Of a DNA stretch of 64,000 nt, positions 43,943 through 53,347 are shown in pieces. The number at the start of each line of letters is the position of its first letter. The first letter of the stretch is position 1. This DNA comes from Candidatus Zipacnadia bacterium. Lineage in GTDB: Bacteria > Armatimonadota > Zipacnadia > Zipacnadales > UBA5352. The notes beneath the pieces were generated by a model. The model saw only the letters and a program-made list of their open reading frames with translations, did not search any database and was not told where the DNA came from. The DNA is taken from contig JALGSU010000012.1 in the NCBI GenBank assembly GCA_029821735.1, forward strand, positions 248,001-312,000, read 5' to 3'. A program made the translations under genes and the position numbers.

Positions 43943-46117
43943 TCAGAACGTGGCCTCGATCTCAATCTCCCCGCCGACCCGAGACAGATTCACGATCCGG
44001 GCCTGTGCGTCAAAACCAACGTAGGGCTCACCGTTGACCGTTATTTCGCTCAAGCGTGCCCCGCGTGGGGCAGGAACGTGCACGCGCAGATCGGCGTCGA
44101 AGTCGTCGGGCAGGAAGAGATCGACATAGACCCGGCGTTCGCACGTAGCCGTCTCGATATCGATAATGCCCCAGCGTGTGGGCACCCCCACCGCCTGCAG
44201 TGGCTCGCCCGCGGCCAGCCATGACCATGGCACGCAGGGAGCGATGAGCAGTGTGTCGTCATCACGCATCTCGTAGGCCAGCGCCCAGCGCAGCATCTGG
44301 GGGACGGTCACCTGGCAGGGCACCACCTGACCGGCATGCTGGCGCCGCAGCCCGTGCTCGTCGGGCAGCAATGTCACCTGTTCATACGCGGTGAGCCAGC
44401 CGGCGGCCTGGTGTTGGGTGAGATGGGCGTACATGAGCAGGATGAAGCGGTCGGCCTGACCCAGTTCGACCAGCGCGCGAGCATAGTTGAGCACCGGCCA
44501 GTCGTCGAGGTGGTCCTGGAAGCGAGTCATGCCCAGCAGTTCACCGCCACGCACGCGGCGGTAGTCGAAGACCTGGCGCATGGTCTTCTGGTCCAGCACT
44601 CCCGCCGAGATCATCTCCGCCCAGTAGCGGTAGTTCACGTATGAGGGGTGCCGGTCCTCGGTCATGCTCCCATAGGGCACGCGCTGGGTTGGCCCCGGAG
44701 GCACAAATATCCCGCAGCTCGCAGGAATCTTCGCGGCAGCGACCGCGTCGTGCAAGTCGTCAGCCCAGCCCGCGACTTCAGCCTCGATCGCGCTGGCCTC
44801 GCCGATCTGGCCAGTCACGCGGAGCAGACCCGCCATCTCGCGCAGGCCGCGGACAGCCCAGGCGTCGCCGGAGAAATAGTATTGGCGCCACTCGGAGTCA
44901 GTGTGGTGGTAGTCGGCCTCTGGCAGGCCCGGTACCAGACCGTGAGCTTCCGGCGGCGCAGCCTGGTCGACAGTAGCCGCCCGGCGCAGGTCAAGCAGGC
45001 GGTCCCATATCCGCCGCAGAACGCTCTGCCGTCGCACCCACCAGCGCAGGTCTTCGGTCAACTCGACGTAGCGTGCCGCGAGCGCCAACATTTGCCCATA
45101 CTCGGCGAGCGCAGGCCCGTAGTAATCGAAGGTGCCGTCGAGATTCACGTAGGCGTCGAGGTAGTTGCCGAGGATGTCTTCAGCGCGCTCGAAGTGACCC
45201 CAGTCCAGCAGGCAGTGGACGAAATGCAGCACGGTCGGCGGGAAGCCGTGGTCCTTCGGCGCATCATAGACGCCGATGCCGTAGCGCGGATGGCACCCGC
45301 GCATGGTCATGTCCGCAAGGTGCAGCGAACTGACGGCGAGTTCGCCGAGCAACTCGTCCCCGCCCACGACCGACATCATGGACATCGAAGCAGCGAACAC
45401 TTGCATCCACGCACCGAGCACGGCGGCGTAGAACTCCTCTGGTGCGGTCGGCGTGTCTGAGCCGGGGGCGAGGTATTCGACATTCTCCTCGTCACCGACC
45501 AGCGTCCGCTGACGGACAAGCGGGCGCAGGTGACCGTCACTGCCCACGGTGGCGACGACGGTCTGCTCGACGAAGCCGCCATCGTCGTCGAGGACACGCA
45601 GCACTGGAAGCGGCAGGCGGGAGTCCAGCAGGCCCCAGCGCCCGCGCCCGGCAAGTTCGTCCCAACCCAGGTCAGTCAGCGGTCCCAGCAGGCCCTCGAT
45701 CGAGCCGTCGGCGGCAACGATGACTCGCTCGTCAACGCGGGCGTCGCCCACGAGCGCATAGTCGATCACGCGGGGGAGGGCCGTGGCGGTGGCATCGTAG
45801 CTTGCATCGCCGGCCTCCAGCACACGTTCTGCGAGAGGGTCGCCGCCTGCGGATGCAAGAGCCTTGAAGAATGCGGGCGTGTAACCCTCGGCGCCCGCTT
45901 CTTCCATGAAGGGCTCGAGGTTGAACTCCACGCCTTCCTCGCTCATCCAGGCGAGGCCGCCCTCCAGGTGCTCGAAGACAGCCAGTGGAATGTCTGTGCC
46001 GATGATGGCGCGCAACACCACGTAGCCGGTGCTGTCGCCCACGGCGAGTTCCAGGCCGCCCAGTTTCACACGGTCGCCGCTGAGGAAGAAGAGACTATCG
46101 GCTTCGGTGCGGTCCAT
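43943..46117 (-). CDS. Large protein, probable six-hairpin glycosidase relative
   Basis: 724 residues from ATG 46117 (AAGGA upstream). No signal peptide. The N-terminal third is beta-rich; the middle has repeated helices with aromatic/Gly turns (DWGHFERAEDILGNYLDAYV, LDGTFDYYGPALAEYGQML, YYFSGDAWAVRGLREMAGLL), as in alpha/alpha-barrel glycosidases; the C-terminus is beta-rich (LPDDFDADLRVHVPAP). Exact family unknown. The frame is open 352 codons further upstream but that is antisense to the ceramidase-like gene. Divergent from that gene across 144 bases, so the two may be co-regulated. Confidence 0.65.
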   Translation of the reverse strand: MDRTEADSLFFLSGDRVKLGGLELAVGDSTGYVVLRAIIGTDIPLAVFEHLEGGLAWMSEEGVEFNLEPFMEEAGAEGYTPAFFKALASAGGDPLAERVLEAGDASYDATATALPRVIDYALVGDARVDERVIVAADGSIEGLLGPLTDLGWDELAGRGRWGLLDSRLPLPVLRVLDDDGGFVEQTVVATVGSDGHLRPLVRQRTLVGDEENVEYLAPGSDTPTAPEEFYAAVLGAWMQVFAASMSMMSVVGGDELLGELAVSSLHLADMTMRGCHPRYGIGVYDAPKDHGFPPTVLHFVHCLLDWGHFERAEDILGNYLDAYVNLDGTFDYYGPALAEYGQMLALAARYVELTEDLRWWVRRQSVLRRIWDRLLDLRRAATVDQAAPPEAHGLVPGLPEADYHHTDSEWRQYYFSGDAWAVRGLREMAGLLRVTGQIGEASAIEAEVAGWADDLHDAVAAAKIPASCGIFVPPGPTQRVPYGSMTEDRHPSYVNYRYWAEMISAGVLDQKTMRQVFDYRRVRGGELLGMTRFQDHLDDWPVLNYARALVELGQADRFILLMYAHLTQHQAAGWLTAYEQVTLLPDEHGLRRQHAGQVVPCQVTVPQMLRWALAYEMRDDDTLLIAPCVPWSWLAAGEPLQAVGVPTRWGIIDIETATCERRVYVDLFLPDDFDADLRVHVPAPRGARLSEITVNGEPYVGFDAQARIVNLSRVGGEIEIEATF

Positions 46118-46261
46118 GGCAGTTGGTCCTTCGCGGCAGAATTGCCTCTGCATCAACAATTTCGCCCGCCGCACGCAGCGGACCTTCCGCACGAGCGCGT
46201 GCAGGGGAAGCGAATGCGGCAGGAGAAGGGGTCGCCGCACGACGGGCATGACCGCGAAGGG

Positions 46262-47587
46262 ATGATGAAGATGGCGACACTGAGAGCAGGCGCAGCGACG
46301 AGCGTGGTGACCCCGCCGCTCGGCACTGAGATGATAGGGTTCTTCAACGTTCGTCTGGCCGACGACGTACACGATGAGCTTCATGCGAAGGCCTTCGTGT
46401 TCGAGAGCGGTGACACCCAACTTGCGCTGGTCGTGGTCGACTTGATCGTGCTGGAGATACCGGATGCGATGGCGGCCAGGGAAATGGCCAGCGACCTCAC
46501 CGGGATCCCCGTGCAGAACATAATGATCTCGTGCACGCATTCGCATTTCGTGCCTGCCACCGCCTCGATCTTCAACACCGCCCGCGACGACGCCTACACC
46601 GCGTGGGCTCTGCAGAGGATTGCTGACGCGGTGAAGTTGGCGCAGAATCGGCTGGCGCCCGCGCGAGTGGGGCACGCGTCGGGCATGTGCCCGGAGGAGA
46701 CGCACAACCGGCGCTACCGGATGCGCGACGGGTCGGTGCAGATGAACCCGGGGAACCTGAACCCCGATATCGTCAGCGCCGCTGGGCCAGCCGACCCGGA
46801 GGTCGGCATCCTGGCGATCGAGGGCGCGGCCGGGGGTGTGCTCGGAGCGATCGGTAACTACCCGTTGCACTACGTGGGCGGTCCGTACCCGACCACCATC
46901 ACCGCTGACTACTTCGGGGCCTTCGGAGAGGCCCTGGCGAGGATGGCGGGCGCTGACTTCCCGGTAGCGATGGCCAACGGGTGTTGCGGCGACATCAACA
47001 ACATCGACACGACGCAGCCCGCGCGAGAGTATCCGCATCCGTTCTACCAGATGCAGCGCGTGGGTGAGGTGGTGGCATCGCGAGCATTTGGGGCATGGCG
47101 AGGGATACGCAGCTTCGACTGTGAGCCGAAGCTCGGCGCGGCGACCGCGATGATGACCTTCAACCGTCGGCATCCGTCAGCGGAGCAGACCGCCGAGAAC
47201 CAGAAACTGCTGGCCGCCGGGCCGGACCCGGAGAACCGCGACTGGGTCTATGCCAACGAGGCGGTGGAGGTGGCGAAGCTCCCGCAGCAGGAAGAGGTGG
47301 CGATCCAGGCGCTGGCGATCGGGGACTTGGGGATCGTGGGTCTGCCGGGCGAGACTTTCGTGGAGTATGGCCTGGCCATCAAGCGCCAGTCACCCTTCGC
47401 GCGGACCTTCGTCGTGGAGCTGGCGAACGGCACCGTGGGATACTGCCCGACCGATCGCGCGCTTGACGAGGGCAGCTATGAGACGCAACTGGCCCGGTCG
47501 GCATGCGCGGACAAGGGCACCGAGGACGCGATGGTCTCGGCGGCGCTTGAGGCCTTGGAGGAGGCGCACAAGCAAGTCAGTGGCTGA
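46262..47587 (+). CDS. Neutral/alkaline ceramidase-like hydrolase
   Basis: 441 residues from ATG 46262; in-frame ATGs at 46265 and 46271 also follow the AAGGGA site. Starts TLRAGAATSVVTPPLGTEMIG, then HDELHAKAFVFESG and ISCTHSHFVPATA (zinc His motif), GNYPLHYVG, ANGCCGDINN and VGLPGETFVEYGLAIK near the end. Bacterial relatives of ceramidase often hydrolyse other amide or ester bonds. No signal peptide, so likely cytoplasmic, unlike true secreted ceramidases. Substrate unknown; the neighbour is a glycosidase-like gene. Confidence 0.83.
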   Translation: MMKMATLRAGAATSVVTPPLGTEMIGFFNVRLADDVHDELHAKAFVFESGDTQLALVVVDLIVLEIPDAMAAREMASDLTGIPVQNIMISCTHSHFVPATASIFNTARDDAYTAWALQRIADAVKLAQNRLAPARVGHASGMCPEETHNRRYRMRDGSVQMNPGNLNPDIVSAAGPADPEVGILAIEGAAGGVLGAIGNYPLHYVGGPYPTTITADYFGAFGEALARMAGADFPVAMANGCCGDINNIDTTQPAREYPHPFYQMQRVGEVVASRAFGAWRGIRSFDCEPKLGAATAMMTFNRRHPSAEQTAENQKLLAAGPDPENRDWVYANEAVEVAKLPQQEEVAIQALAIGDLGIVGLPGETFVEYGLAIKRQSPFARTFVVELANGTVGYCPTDRALDEGSYETQLARSACADKGTEDAMVSAALEALEEAHKQVSG

Positions 47588-47616
47588 GGAGCAGGCACGC
47601 GCGCTGCAGGAATGAC

Positions 47617-47646
47617 GCGAGGGCGAGGCCACTGCCTCGCCCTCGC
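47617..47646. terminator. Hairpin between converging ceramidase-like and ATPase genes
   Basis: Perfect 13-bp stem (47617-47629 with 47634-47646), loop CACT, GC-rich, 30 bases beyond the plus-strand stop and 18 bases beyond the minus-strand stop. No T-run on either side. Likely a bidirectional terminator. Confidence 0.65.
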
Positions 47647-47664
47647 CGCGTTCTGGCGGCGAAG

Positions 47665-48432
47665 TCAGGTGGCAGCGTGGAAGTTGGCGAGCGCGTCCAT
47701 CACGTCTTCGATGCGCGAGCGACCGTCGTCGACGAGTGACTGCATGAAGTCGGTGGCCCGTGTGATGCGCGGGTCGCCGCCGCCGGAGGTCGAGCAGAGA
47801 CTGTCGAGGCAACCGCAGGGCCGAAGGTCGAAGGTGTCCGTGTCCGCGCGCCAATCGATGCTCTGAGTAAACGCGGGAACGTCGCCCGGATCGGCCTCGA
47901 AGACCGATGACACACGCCGCTGGTCGCCATCCCGGACCATGAATGCCAGCAGGTCGACAGCCGCGAGGTCAGCGGGCGCGGCGCCCACCGACGGACCCAG
48001 CAACTGATCCTGAAGCTCTGACACGGTGTCCGCGTGCAACGTCGCCGCGATGCGCCCCTGCGCACCGAGAGCGAAGTAGCGCGCGGCTCTCTCGCCCCAA
48101 AGGTAGCCGAAATACCCGCCGGCGCCGATCTCGTGGCACAGGTAACACTCGGGCTCGTCGGGCTCGGTGACATCCCCCGGATCGGTGACTGTGACGATGC
48201 GCTCGCCAGGTGGCAGGAAGCTGAGCAGACAGGCCAGCAGCGTGGTCTTGCCAACGCCTCCGGGCCCCGCTGCGCACACGAACGAGGCCCCGCGTGTGAC
48301 CTCGGAAAGCAAGTAACCCGCGCTGGGCACATCCAGCGTCCCGGCCTCGATCAGGTCGACTACTGACAGCATGCGGCCGCCGCGCTGATTGAGAGAGTTG
48401 ATCTCGTGGATGTTGGCGGACAGATGGTTCAC
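47665..48432 (-). CDS. CpaF/VirB11-like secretion ATPase domain protein
   Basis: 255 residues from GTG 48432 (GGAGA upstream). P-loop GPGGVGKTT at 56-64, then DPGDVTEPDE, and GRIAATLHADTVSELQDQLL, the region of GspE/CpaF ATPases that contacts the next subunit. It is short, and the usual N-terminal domains are missing, so it may be a stand-alone ATPase domain. It lies 44 bases downstream of neuB on the same strand; no pilus assembly gene is near. Confidence 0.6.
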   Translation of the reverse strand: MNHLSANIHEINSLNQRGGRMLSVVDLIEAGTLDVPSAGYLLSEVTRGASFVCAAGPGGVGKTTLLACLLSFLPPGERIVTVTDPGDVTEPDEPECYLCHEIGAGGYFGYLWGERAARYFALGAQGRIAATLHADTVSELQDQLLGPSVGAAPADLAAVDLLAFMVRDGDQRRVSSVFEADPGDVPAFTQSIDWRADTDTFDLRPCGCLDSLCSTSGGGDPRITRATDFMQSLVDDGRSRIEDVMDALANFHAAT

Positions 48433-48476
48433 GGCGATCTCTCCAGGGAAGGTGGATGGGCAGTGGCGGGTCCGGG

Positions 48477-49553
48477 TCAGGCTTGCGGGGGATCGCCGTC
48501 GACGTCGTCCCACGTCACGAGCTGATCCTCGGCGACGTCGCGAACCATGGTGCGCCCGATCATCGCGTCGATGAGGGTGGGGCACACGCCGGTGCCGGGA
48601 CGCTTCATGATGAGATGGTCCGCGGTGAGCGCTTCGCCGGACTTGAGGTCGCGCGCGGCGACGATCGACCGCCGTGCGAAGTCGTGAGCGCGCACCTCGC
48701 AGTCAAGCATGCGGACCTCGTCGCTGCCCAGGGCCGCCTCCGCGCGCCGGATGTTCTCGACCATCGTCGCCAGCATCGGCGGGTCCACCGACAAGCGGTG
48801 ATCGTCCCCGTCCGAGCTCCTGTCGAGGGTGAAGTGCTTCTCGATGACCTTCGCGCCGACCGCCACCGCCGCCGTCGGTACGGTCACCGACGGGTCCGGC
48901 ACGCTGTGGTCCGACAGGCCGATGATCACGTCGGGCAGTTCGGCCTGCAGCGTGGGGATGCAGCGCAGGTTCATCTGGTCGTCGGGGCTGGGGTAGCACA
49001 GGATGCAGTGCAGCAGGATAATCTGGTCATTGCCAACGCGCTTGATCTCGTCGACCGTCGCGCGCAACTCGTCCATGGTTGAGCCGCCCGATGACACCAT
49101 CACTGGGTTGCCGTGGGATGCCACGGCGCGCAACAGCGGCCAGTTCGTCAGGTCCGCGGACGCGATCTTCCACGCAGCCATGCCCATCTCGGCCAACCAG
49201 CCCACCGACTCCAGATCAAAGGGCGTGGTCAACCACTCGATGCCGACTTCGTGAGCGTGGGCGAAGAGCTTCTCGTAGTCCGCGCGCACGAAATCGTCGC
49301 AGTCCTTGAAGATGGCGTACTGCGTGCCGGACGGTTCGGGGTTATCCCAGTAGCGCGGGGCCCAGCGGGTGGTGAGCGTGTCGGCGTTGTAGGTCTGGAA
49401 CTTGATGGCATCGGCCCCGCCCGCGTGGGCTTCCTCGATCATCGCCTTGGCCAGACCGAGGTCACACCCGTGGTTGACGCCCGCCTCGGCGATGATGTAA
49501 GTAGGCGCGGCTCCGCCCACGGGACGGTCCCCGATCGTGAGTTGTCTGCTCAT
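48477..49553 (-). CDS. neuB: N-acetylneuraminate synthase (NeuB) family
   Basis: 358 residues. TIM-barrel NeuB domain (YIIAEAGVNHGCDLGLAK, AIKFQTYNADTL, TTPFDLESVGWL, KIASADLTNWPL, LLHCILCYPSP, GLSDHSV, KVIEKHFTLDRS) followed by a C-terminal SAF domain (RRSIVAARDLKSGEALTADH). It condenses phosphoenolpyruvate with a hexosamine to make sialic, legionaminic or pseudaminic acid. The product type is not decided. Eleven bases downstream of neuA. Confidence 0.93.
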   Translation of the reverse strand: MSRQLTIGDRPVGGAAPTYIIAEAGVNHGCDLGLAKAMIEEAHAGGADAIKFQTYNADTLTTRWAPRYWDNPEPSGTQYAIFKDCDDFVRADYEKLFAHAHEVGIEWLTTPFDLESVGWLAEMGMAAWKIASADLTNWPLLRAVASHGNPVMVSSGGSTMDELRATVDEIKRVGNDQIILLHCILCYPSPDDQMNLRCIPTLQAELPDVIIGLSDHSVPDPSVTVPTAAVAVGAKVIEKHFTLDRSSDGDDHRLSVDPPMLATMVENIRRAEAALGSDEVRMLDCEVRAHDFARRSIVAARDLKSGEALTADHLIMKRPGTGVCPTLIDAMIGRTMVRDVAEDQLVTWDDVDGDPPQA

Positions 49554-49564
49554 GGGTGGCTACC

Positions 49565-50233
49565 TCAGCGGTTGTTCTGGATAATCACTTCGGCCAGCCG
49601 CAGGTCCAACTCCGTGTCTATGTCCACGGCCTCTTCGTCGGGCGTTATCACCAGGCCGATGTTCTCCCCCAGCCGGTCGTTGGGGGTGATGACCCGGCGA
49701 TGGCTGGCGAAACACGAGCCAGTCTCGGTGAATTCGGGCGGGAGCTGCTGGCGATTCGCGCGCGCCTCAAACATGGGCACGTACTGACCGTCAATGAGCC
49801 GCCAGCGCAAGTGCGTGTCGTTGCGTGCACTTAGCACCGAGTCCCAGCCGCCCTCGATCAGCTCGCGCACTGCGTTGTCAATGGACGCGGGGGAAAGCAG
49901 CGGGCAGGTGGGCTGAATGGTTAGCGCCACGTCAATGGGCACACCGTCAGCCTGCTCGAGGGTCTCGACCGCGTGGTAGATTACCGGGTCGAGAGTCACC
50001 TCATCGCCCGCGAGATGCTCGGGGCGCATGAAGGGGACCTCCGCGCCGAACGCACGGGCGGTCTCAGCGATACCAGCGTGGTCGGTCGAGACGACGGTGC
50101 GGGCCACGGACTTGGCCTGCAGAGATGCCTCAATCACCCAGGCGATGAGAGGTTTGCCCGCGACTTCCCGCAAATTTTTGAGCGGGATGCTCTTGCTGCC
50201 ACCACGAGCGGGAATGATAGTGACTACATGCAT
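49565..50233 (-). CDS. neuA: Acylneuraminate cytidylyltransferase (NeuA) family
   Basis: 222 residues. CTP-binding IPARGGSKSIPLKN at 7-20, VVSTDH, MRPEHLAGDEV, QPTCPLL, and VDIDTELDLRLAE near the end, matching CMP-sialate synthetases. It activates the nonulosonate made by NeuB for glycan export. First gene of a neuA-neuB(-ATPase) transcript driven by a perfect consensus promoter. The start ATG 50233 follows a GGAG site. Confidence 0.93.
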   Translation of the reverse strand: MHVVTIIPARGGSKSIPLKNLREVAGKPLIAWVIEASLQAKSVARTVVSTDHAGIAETARAFGAEVPFMRPEHLAGDEVTLDPVIYHAVETLEQADGVPIDVALTIQPTCPLLSPASIDNAVRELIEGGWDSVLSARNDTHLRWRLIDGQYVPMFEARANRQQLPPEFTETGSCFASHRRVITPNDRLGENIGLVITPDEEAVDIDTELDLRLAEVIIQNNR

Positions 50234-50352
50234 TGCGCCGACTCCGGGTGTGCGCGATGTGTGTGGTGCCTTCAGGAGTGCATCCGCTGCAAGCTGCTCA
50301 ACACGAGCGCCTGGGAGCGGTACGCCGGTCGGTCTTCACAATATTGTCGATG

Positions 50353-50381
50353 ATTATAGCCGCCTGCAGTGTCACTGTCAA
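50353..50381 (-). promoter_or_regulatory. Perfect consensus sigma70 promoter of neuA-neuB
   Basis: Minus strand TTGACA (50381-50376), 17-base spacer, TATAAT (50358-50353). Leader of about 113 bases to the neuA start. Highest-quality promoter match in this part of the window. Confidence 0.85.
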
Positions 50382-50506
50382 AGGGCCGGCGAAGTGCGAA
50401 TGCGGGCCGCGCGGCGCTGTCCATCGCACGTACAGCAAGGTCTATGCCGTTGCAGGGGAGAAACCCCGGGGAGACTGAGAAGGTACCGTCCAGGAGGTGT
50501 ATCGCC

Positions 50507-51490
50507 GTGGCAGCAGAGGACGTAGTGGCTGATGTCTCCGAAGAAGCGGCCAATACCGCGACCGATCCGGCCGAGACCCTCGGCCTGTTGTGGGCGAAGT
50601 TCACGGACCCGGAATTCCTCGGCCAGTTGGTCGCCGACCTGGTGACCGTGCTCTTCGTCCTTATCCTGACCACCGTCGTGTACATGCTGGTGATGATGCT
50701 CTTCAGGCGCGCCATCGTCCGCATGGACAAGGACGCCTCCGAGGCCGTCCAGCCCCAACGCCGACGCTCGCAACGCATAGTGACCGTGCTGGCACTGGTG
50801 CGCAGCATCGCCAAATGGGTCATCTTCATTACCGGTGGCGTGTGGGCGCTGGATTCAGTGGGGATCAACATCGGCCCCCTGCTGGCCGGCGCGGGCGTCC
50901 TCGGTCTGGCGATTGGTTTCGGGGCCCAGAACCTCGTGCGTGATCTGGTCTCCGGCTTCTTCCTGTTGCTCGAAGGTCAGTACGCGGTGGGGGACTACGT
51001 GCAGGTGGGCCCGCTGTTCGGTATGGTCGAGAGCATCGGGATGCGAGTTACGGTGCTGCTGGACTTGGACAATCAGCGCCACTACCTGCCCAACGGTGGC
51101 ATCTCCACCGTGACGGTCTACGAGGAACCGTTCGTCAACCACATCATCGAGACGCCGATCGCCGACGGGGCCAACGCGGATAAGCTCGCGGCGATGATCG
51201 ACCAGTTGGCCGCCGAACTACAGGAGCAGTATCCGCACTACCTGGTCTACCACGGCCCGGCCTTCGTGGTGCCCAGCGACGATGGGCCGCTGGTGCGCAT
51301 CTCGGCGGCGGGGTTCCCGACGCAGGACTGGATCGTGACTGAGGAGCTGCCGATGTCCATCCGCGAGCTGCTCCGCCGCGAAAGCATCGTGTTGCAGGAG
51401 GGCCGCGACGTGCGCACATACATGGACCTGTCGCGCATGCCCATCTACAACATCGACACCGAAGAGGTGAGGATCGGTGCCGGCGAGTGA
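50507..51490 (+). CDS. MscS-type mechanosensitive channel
   Basis: 327 residues from GTG 50507 with GGAGGT eight bases upstream. Two or three N-terminal helices, then the pore-lining MscS helix (LLAGAGVLGLAIGFGAQNLV, then RDLVSGFFLLLEGQYAVGDY), and the cytoplasmic beta and alpha/beta vestibule domain. Opens under membrane tension to protect against osmotic shock. Overlaps the next gene by 14 bases. Confidence 0.9.
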   Translation: MAAEDVVADVSEEAANTATDPAETLGLLWAKFTDPEFLGQLVADLVTVLFVLILTTVVYMLVMMLFRRAIVRMDKDASEAVQPQRRRSQRIVTVLALVRSIAKWVIFITGGVWALDSVGINIGPLLAGAGVLGLAIGFGAQNLVRDLVSGFFLLLEGQYAVGDYVQVGPLFGMVESIGMRVTVLLDLDNQRHYLPNGGISTVTVYEEPFVNHIIETPIADGANADKLAAMIDQLAAELQEQYPHYLVYHGPAFVVPSDDGPLVRISAAGFPTQDWIVTEELPMSIRELLRRESIVLQEGRDVRTYMDLSRMPIYNIDTEEVRIGAGE

Positions 51491-52505
51491 TCTGATGCGC
51501 CGGCAACTGGGCTGCGTGGTGCCGGTCTGGTATCCCGACACGATGGGCGAAGATGAGATGCGCGGGTACCTGTCCGCCACGTTGGCTGACGCTGAGCTCT
51601 TCATTGCGCCGGAGCGGCTCGCGTTGGTGGTGGACGGCTGCCCGCGGGCGCTGAGCGCCACCTATCAGGCTGCGGACGCATTCGCCAGACGGGCAGGGGC
51701 GGACCCGCTCGTGATTGTGAAGCAGTACAATGAGGGGAAGGGCGCGGCAGTCTGCGACGGCTTCGAGCGCCTGCTGGCCGACGAACAGGTGAAGGCCCTC
51801 GCCGTCCGCGACGCAGATGCCGACCACGATATCTACGACCTCCCGCAGATGTTCCGCCTGCTCGCGCAGATGCGAGACCAGGAGCGGAGTGACGACGTGT
51901 TCGTGCTGGGCTGCCGAGGCTCAGTGACGCGCTCACTGGGATACGCGCGCGGCACGCTCGAAGAGGTGCTCAACCGTGTGACAGTGCAGGCAGTGAACCT
52001 GCACCTGGCCGGTCAGGGCCGAGCGATTGACGAGCGATACACCGGTCGCTACGGACCCTTCGGAGATTTTCAGAGCGGGTACAAGCTCTATACGCGGGCG
52101 TCTGCGGCCGCGACGATCGAGGCCCTGCGCGGCGCCGAGGAGCGATGGCCGAAGTCGGAGGTCATGCGCTGGGGCAGCGAGTTTGTGCCCACCGTGGAGC
52201 TGCTCACGCGAGGATTCGTTGCCGGCGCCATCTACCGGCTGGCGTGGGATGGCCAGCCGCAGAGCAGCTTTGGCGAGGACAAGCTGCCCGAGAAGCATTC
52301 GCGGCAGATCATATGGCTTTTCCAGCACCTGAACACCCCGGCAGACGCCGCCGAGACCGTGCTCGACAACGCGCTGAGCGTGTCCGAGTACGCGACTGCG
52401 CCCGCTGGCGAGGGACATCTGGCCGCAATTCGCGAGCAGGTCATGGCGGCCTGCTATCCGGATCGAAACGTCGAACCCCCCGCTTCGGGCGGGGACTTCA
52501 TCTAA
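51477..52505 (+). CDS. GT-A fold glycosyltransferase-like protein
   Basis: 342 residues from GTG 51477 (GAGG upstream), overlapping mscS by 14 bases. Shows an N-terminal VVPVWYPDT, then KQYNEGKGAAVCDGF and VRDADADHDIYDLP (DxD nucleotide-sugar site) and later GDFQSGYKLYTR, as in family 2-like transferases. No membrane segment. Probably transfers an unknown sugar in the cytoplasm. The family call is moderate; the DxD and Gly-Lys elements are clear. Confidence 0.6.
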   Translation: MPASDLMRRQLGCVVPVWYPDTMGEDEMRGYLSATLADAELFIAPERLALVVDGCPRALSATYQAADAFARRAGADPLVIVKQYNEGKGAAVCDGFERLLADEQVKALAVRDADADHDIYDLPQMFRLLAQMRDQERSDDVFVLGCRGSVTRSLGYARGTLEEVLNRVTVQAVNLHLAGQGRAIDERYTGRYGPFGDFQSGYKLYTRASAAATIEALRGAEERWPKSEVMRWGSEFVPTVELLTRGFVAGAIYRLAWDGQPQSSFGEDKLPEKHSRQIIWLFQHLNTPADAAETVLDNALSVSEYATAPAGEGHLAAIREQVMAACYPDRNVEPPASGGDFI

Positions 52506-52539
52506 GCGCGTAACGCTGCGTGCGAGAGAGGCGAGGACA

Positions 52540-53331
52540 ATGGTCATAGACGTTCACCATCACATCTCCCGAGACTGGCGCGAGTTCATGCCCAAGCTGC
52601 GCGACAAGTGCTCCGAACTGGGCATCGACATGGTCGCGCTGTGCACCACCTGCACCGAGAACCTGCAGCTCTATGAAGCCATGCAGGTTCACGGCGACTT
52701 CATGCTGGCGCTGGGGAACATCGCCATAGGCGAAGAGGGACCTCGCGCGGTGGACGAACTGCGTAGCCGGGGCTTCCACGGCATCAAGCTCATCCGACCC
52801 ATCGTGGACTATGACGACGACCTGTGCATGCCGGTCTACGAGCGCGCGGCCATGTACAACATGCCGATCCTGTTCCACTTGGGGATCGTCGCCGCCGACC
52901 GCACCAACGACCCGCTGCGCGACGTTAGCATGGCTCGCATGCGACCGGTACATCTGGACCGCATCGCGCGCAAGTTCCCGATGCTCAAACTCATCGGCGC
53001 GCACTTGGGCAACCCGTGGTACGAAGAGGCCGCCGAAGTCGCGCGCATGCACCCGAACGTGTATTTTGACTTGACCGGCTCGACCATGAAGAAGAAGTCG
53101 CCGGCCTACCTCGACGATCTGTTCTGGTGGCACAAGAACGAGCAGTACGGGCGCATGGGCGACAACCACCCGTACGACAAGATACTGTTCGGCACCGATG
53201 TGGGGCTGGACATGCTCGAAGACGTGATGGATGACCACCGGGTTTTCATGGACCACGTGGAGATGAGCGAGGAGCACCGCGCCGCGATCTGGGGCGGCAC
53301 AACGGCCAAGATCTTCGGGCTGGAGGAGTAA
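52540..53331 (+). CDS. Amidohydrolase (amidohydro_2/TIM barrel metal hydrolase)
   Basis: 263 residues. Metal site pattern: VIDVHHHIS at the N-terminus, GFHGIKLIRP, FHLGIV, IGAHLGNPWYEEAA, and FGTDVGLDMLED near the end. Members act on carboxylated or lactone-like substrates. Start ATG 52540 lies 34 bases after the glycosyltransferase stop; a UroD-like gene follows by 16 bases, so the two probably share a transcript. Substrate unknown. Confidence 0.85.
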   Translation: MVIDVHHHISRDWREFMPKLRDKCSELGIDMVALCTTCTENLQLYEAMQVHGDFMLALGNIAIGEEGPRAVDELRSRGFHGIKLIRPIVDYDDDLCMPVYERAAMYNMPILFHLGIVAADRTNDPLRDVSMARMRPVHLDRIARKFPMLKLIGAHLGNPWYEEAAEVARMHPNVYFDLTGSTMKKKSPAYLDDLFWWHKNEQYGRMGDNHPYDKILFGTDVGLDMLEDVMDDHRVFMDHVEMSEEHRAAIWGGTTAKIFGLEE

Positions 53332-53347
53332 GCGGGCCGAGGCCGCC

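Noticed and set aside
46118..47173. Upstream extension of the 724-residue protein frame
   Set aside because: This stretch is antisense to the ceramidase-like gene and its residues are Arg/His-rich without structure; ATG 46117 has a ribosome site.
52478..52494. Small GC hairpin as a terminator
   Set aside because: It is inside the end of the glycosyltransferase-like coding sequence, has no T-run and the next gene follows closely.
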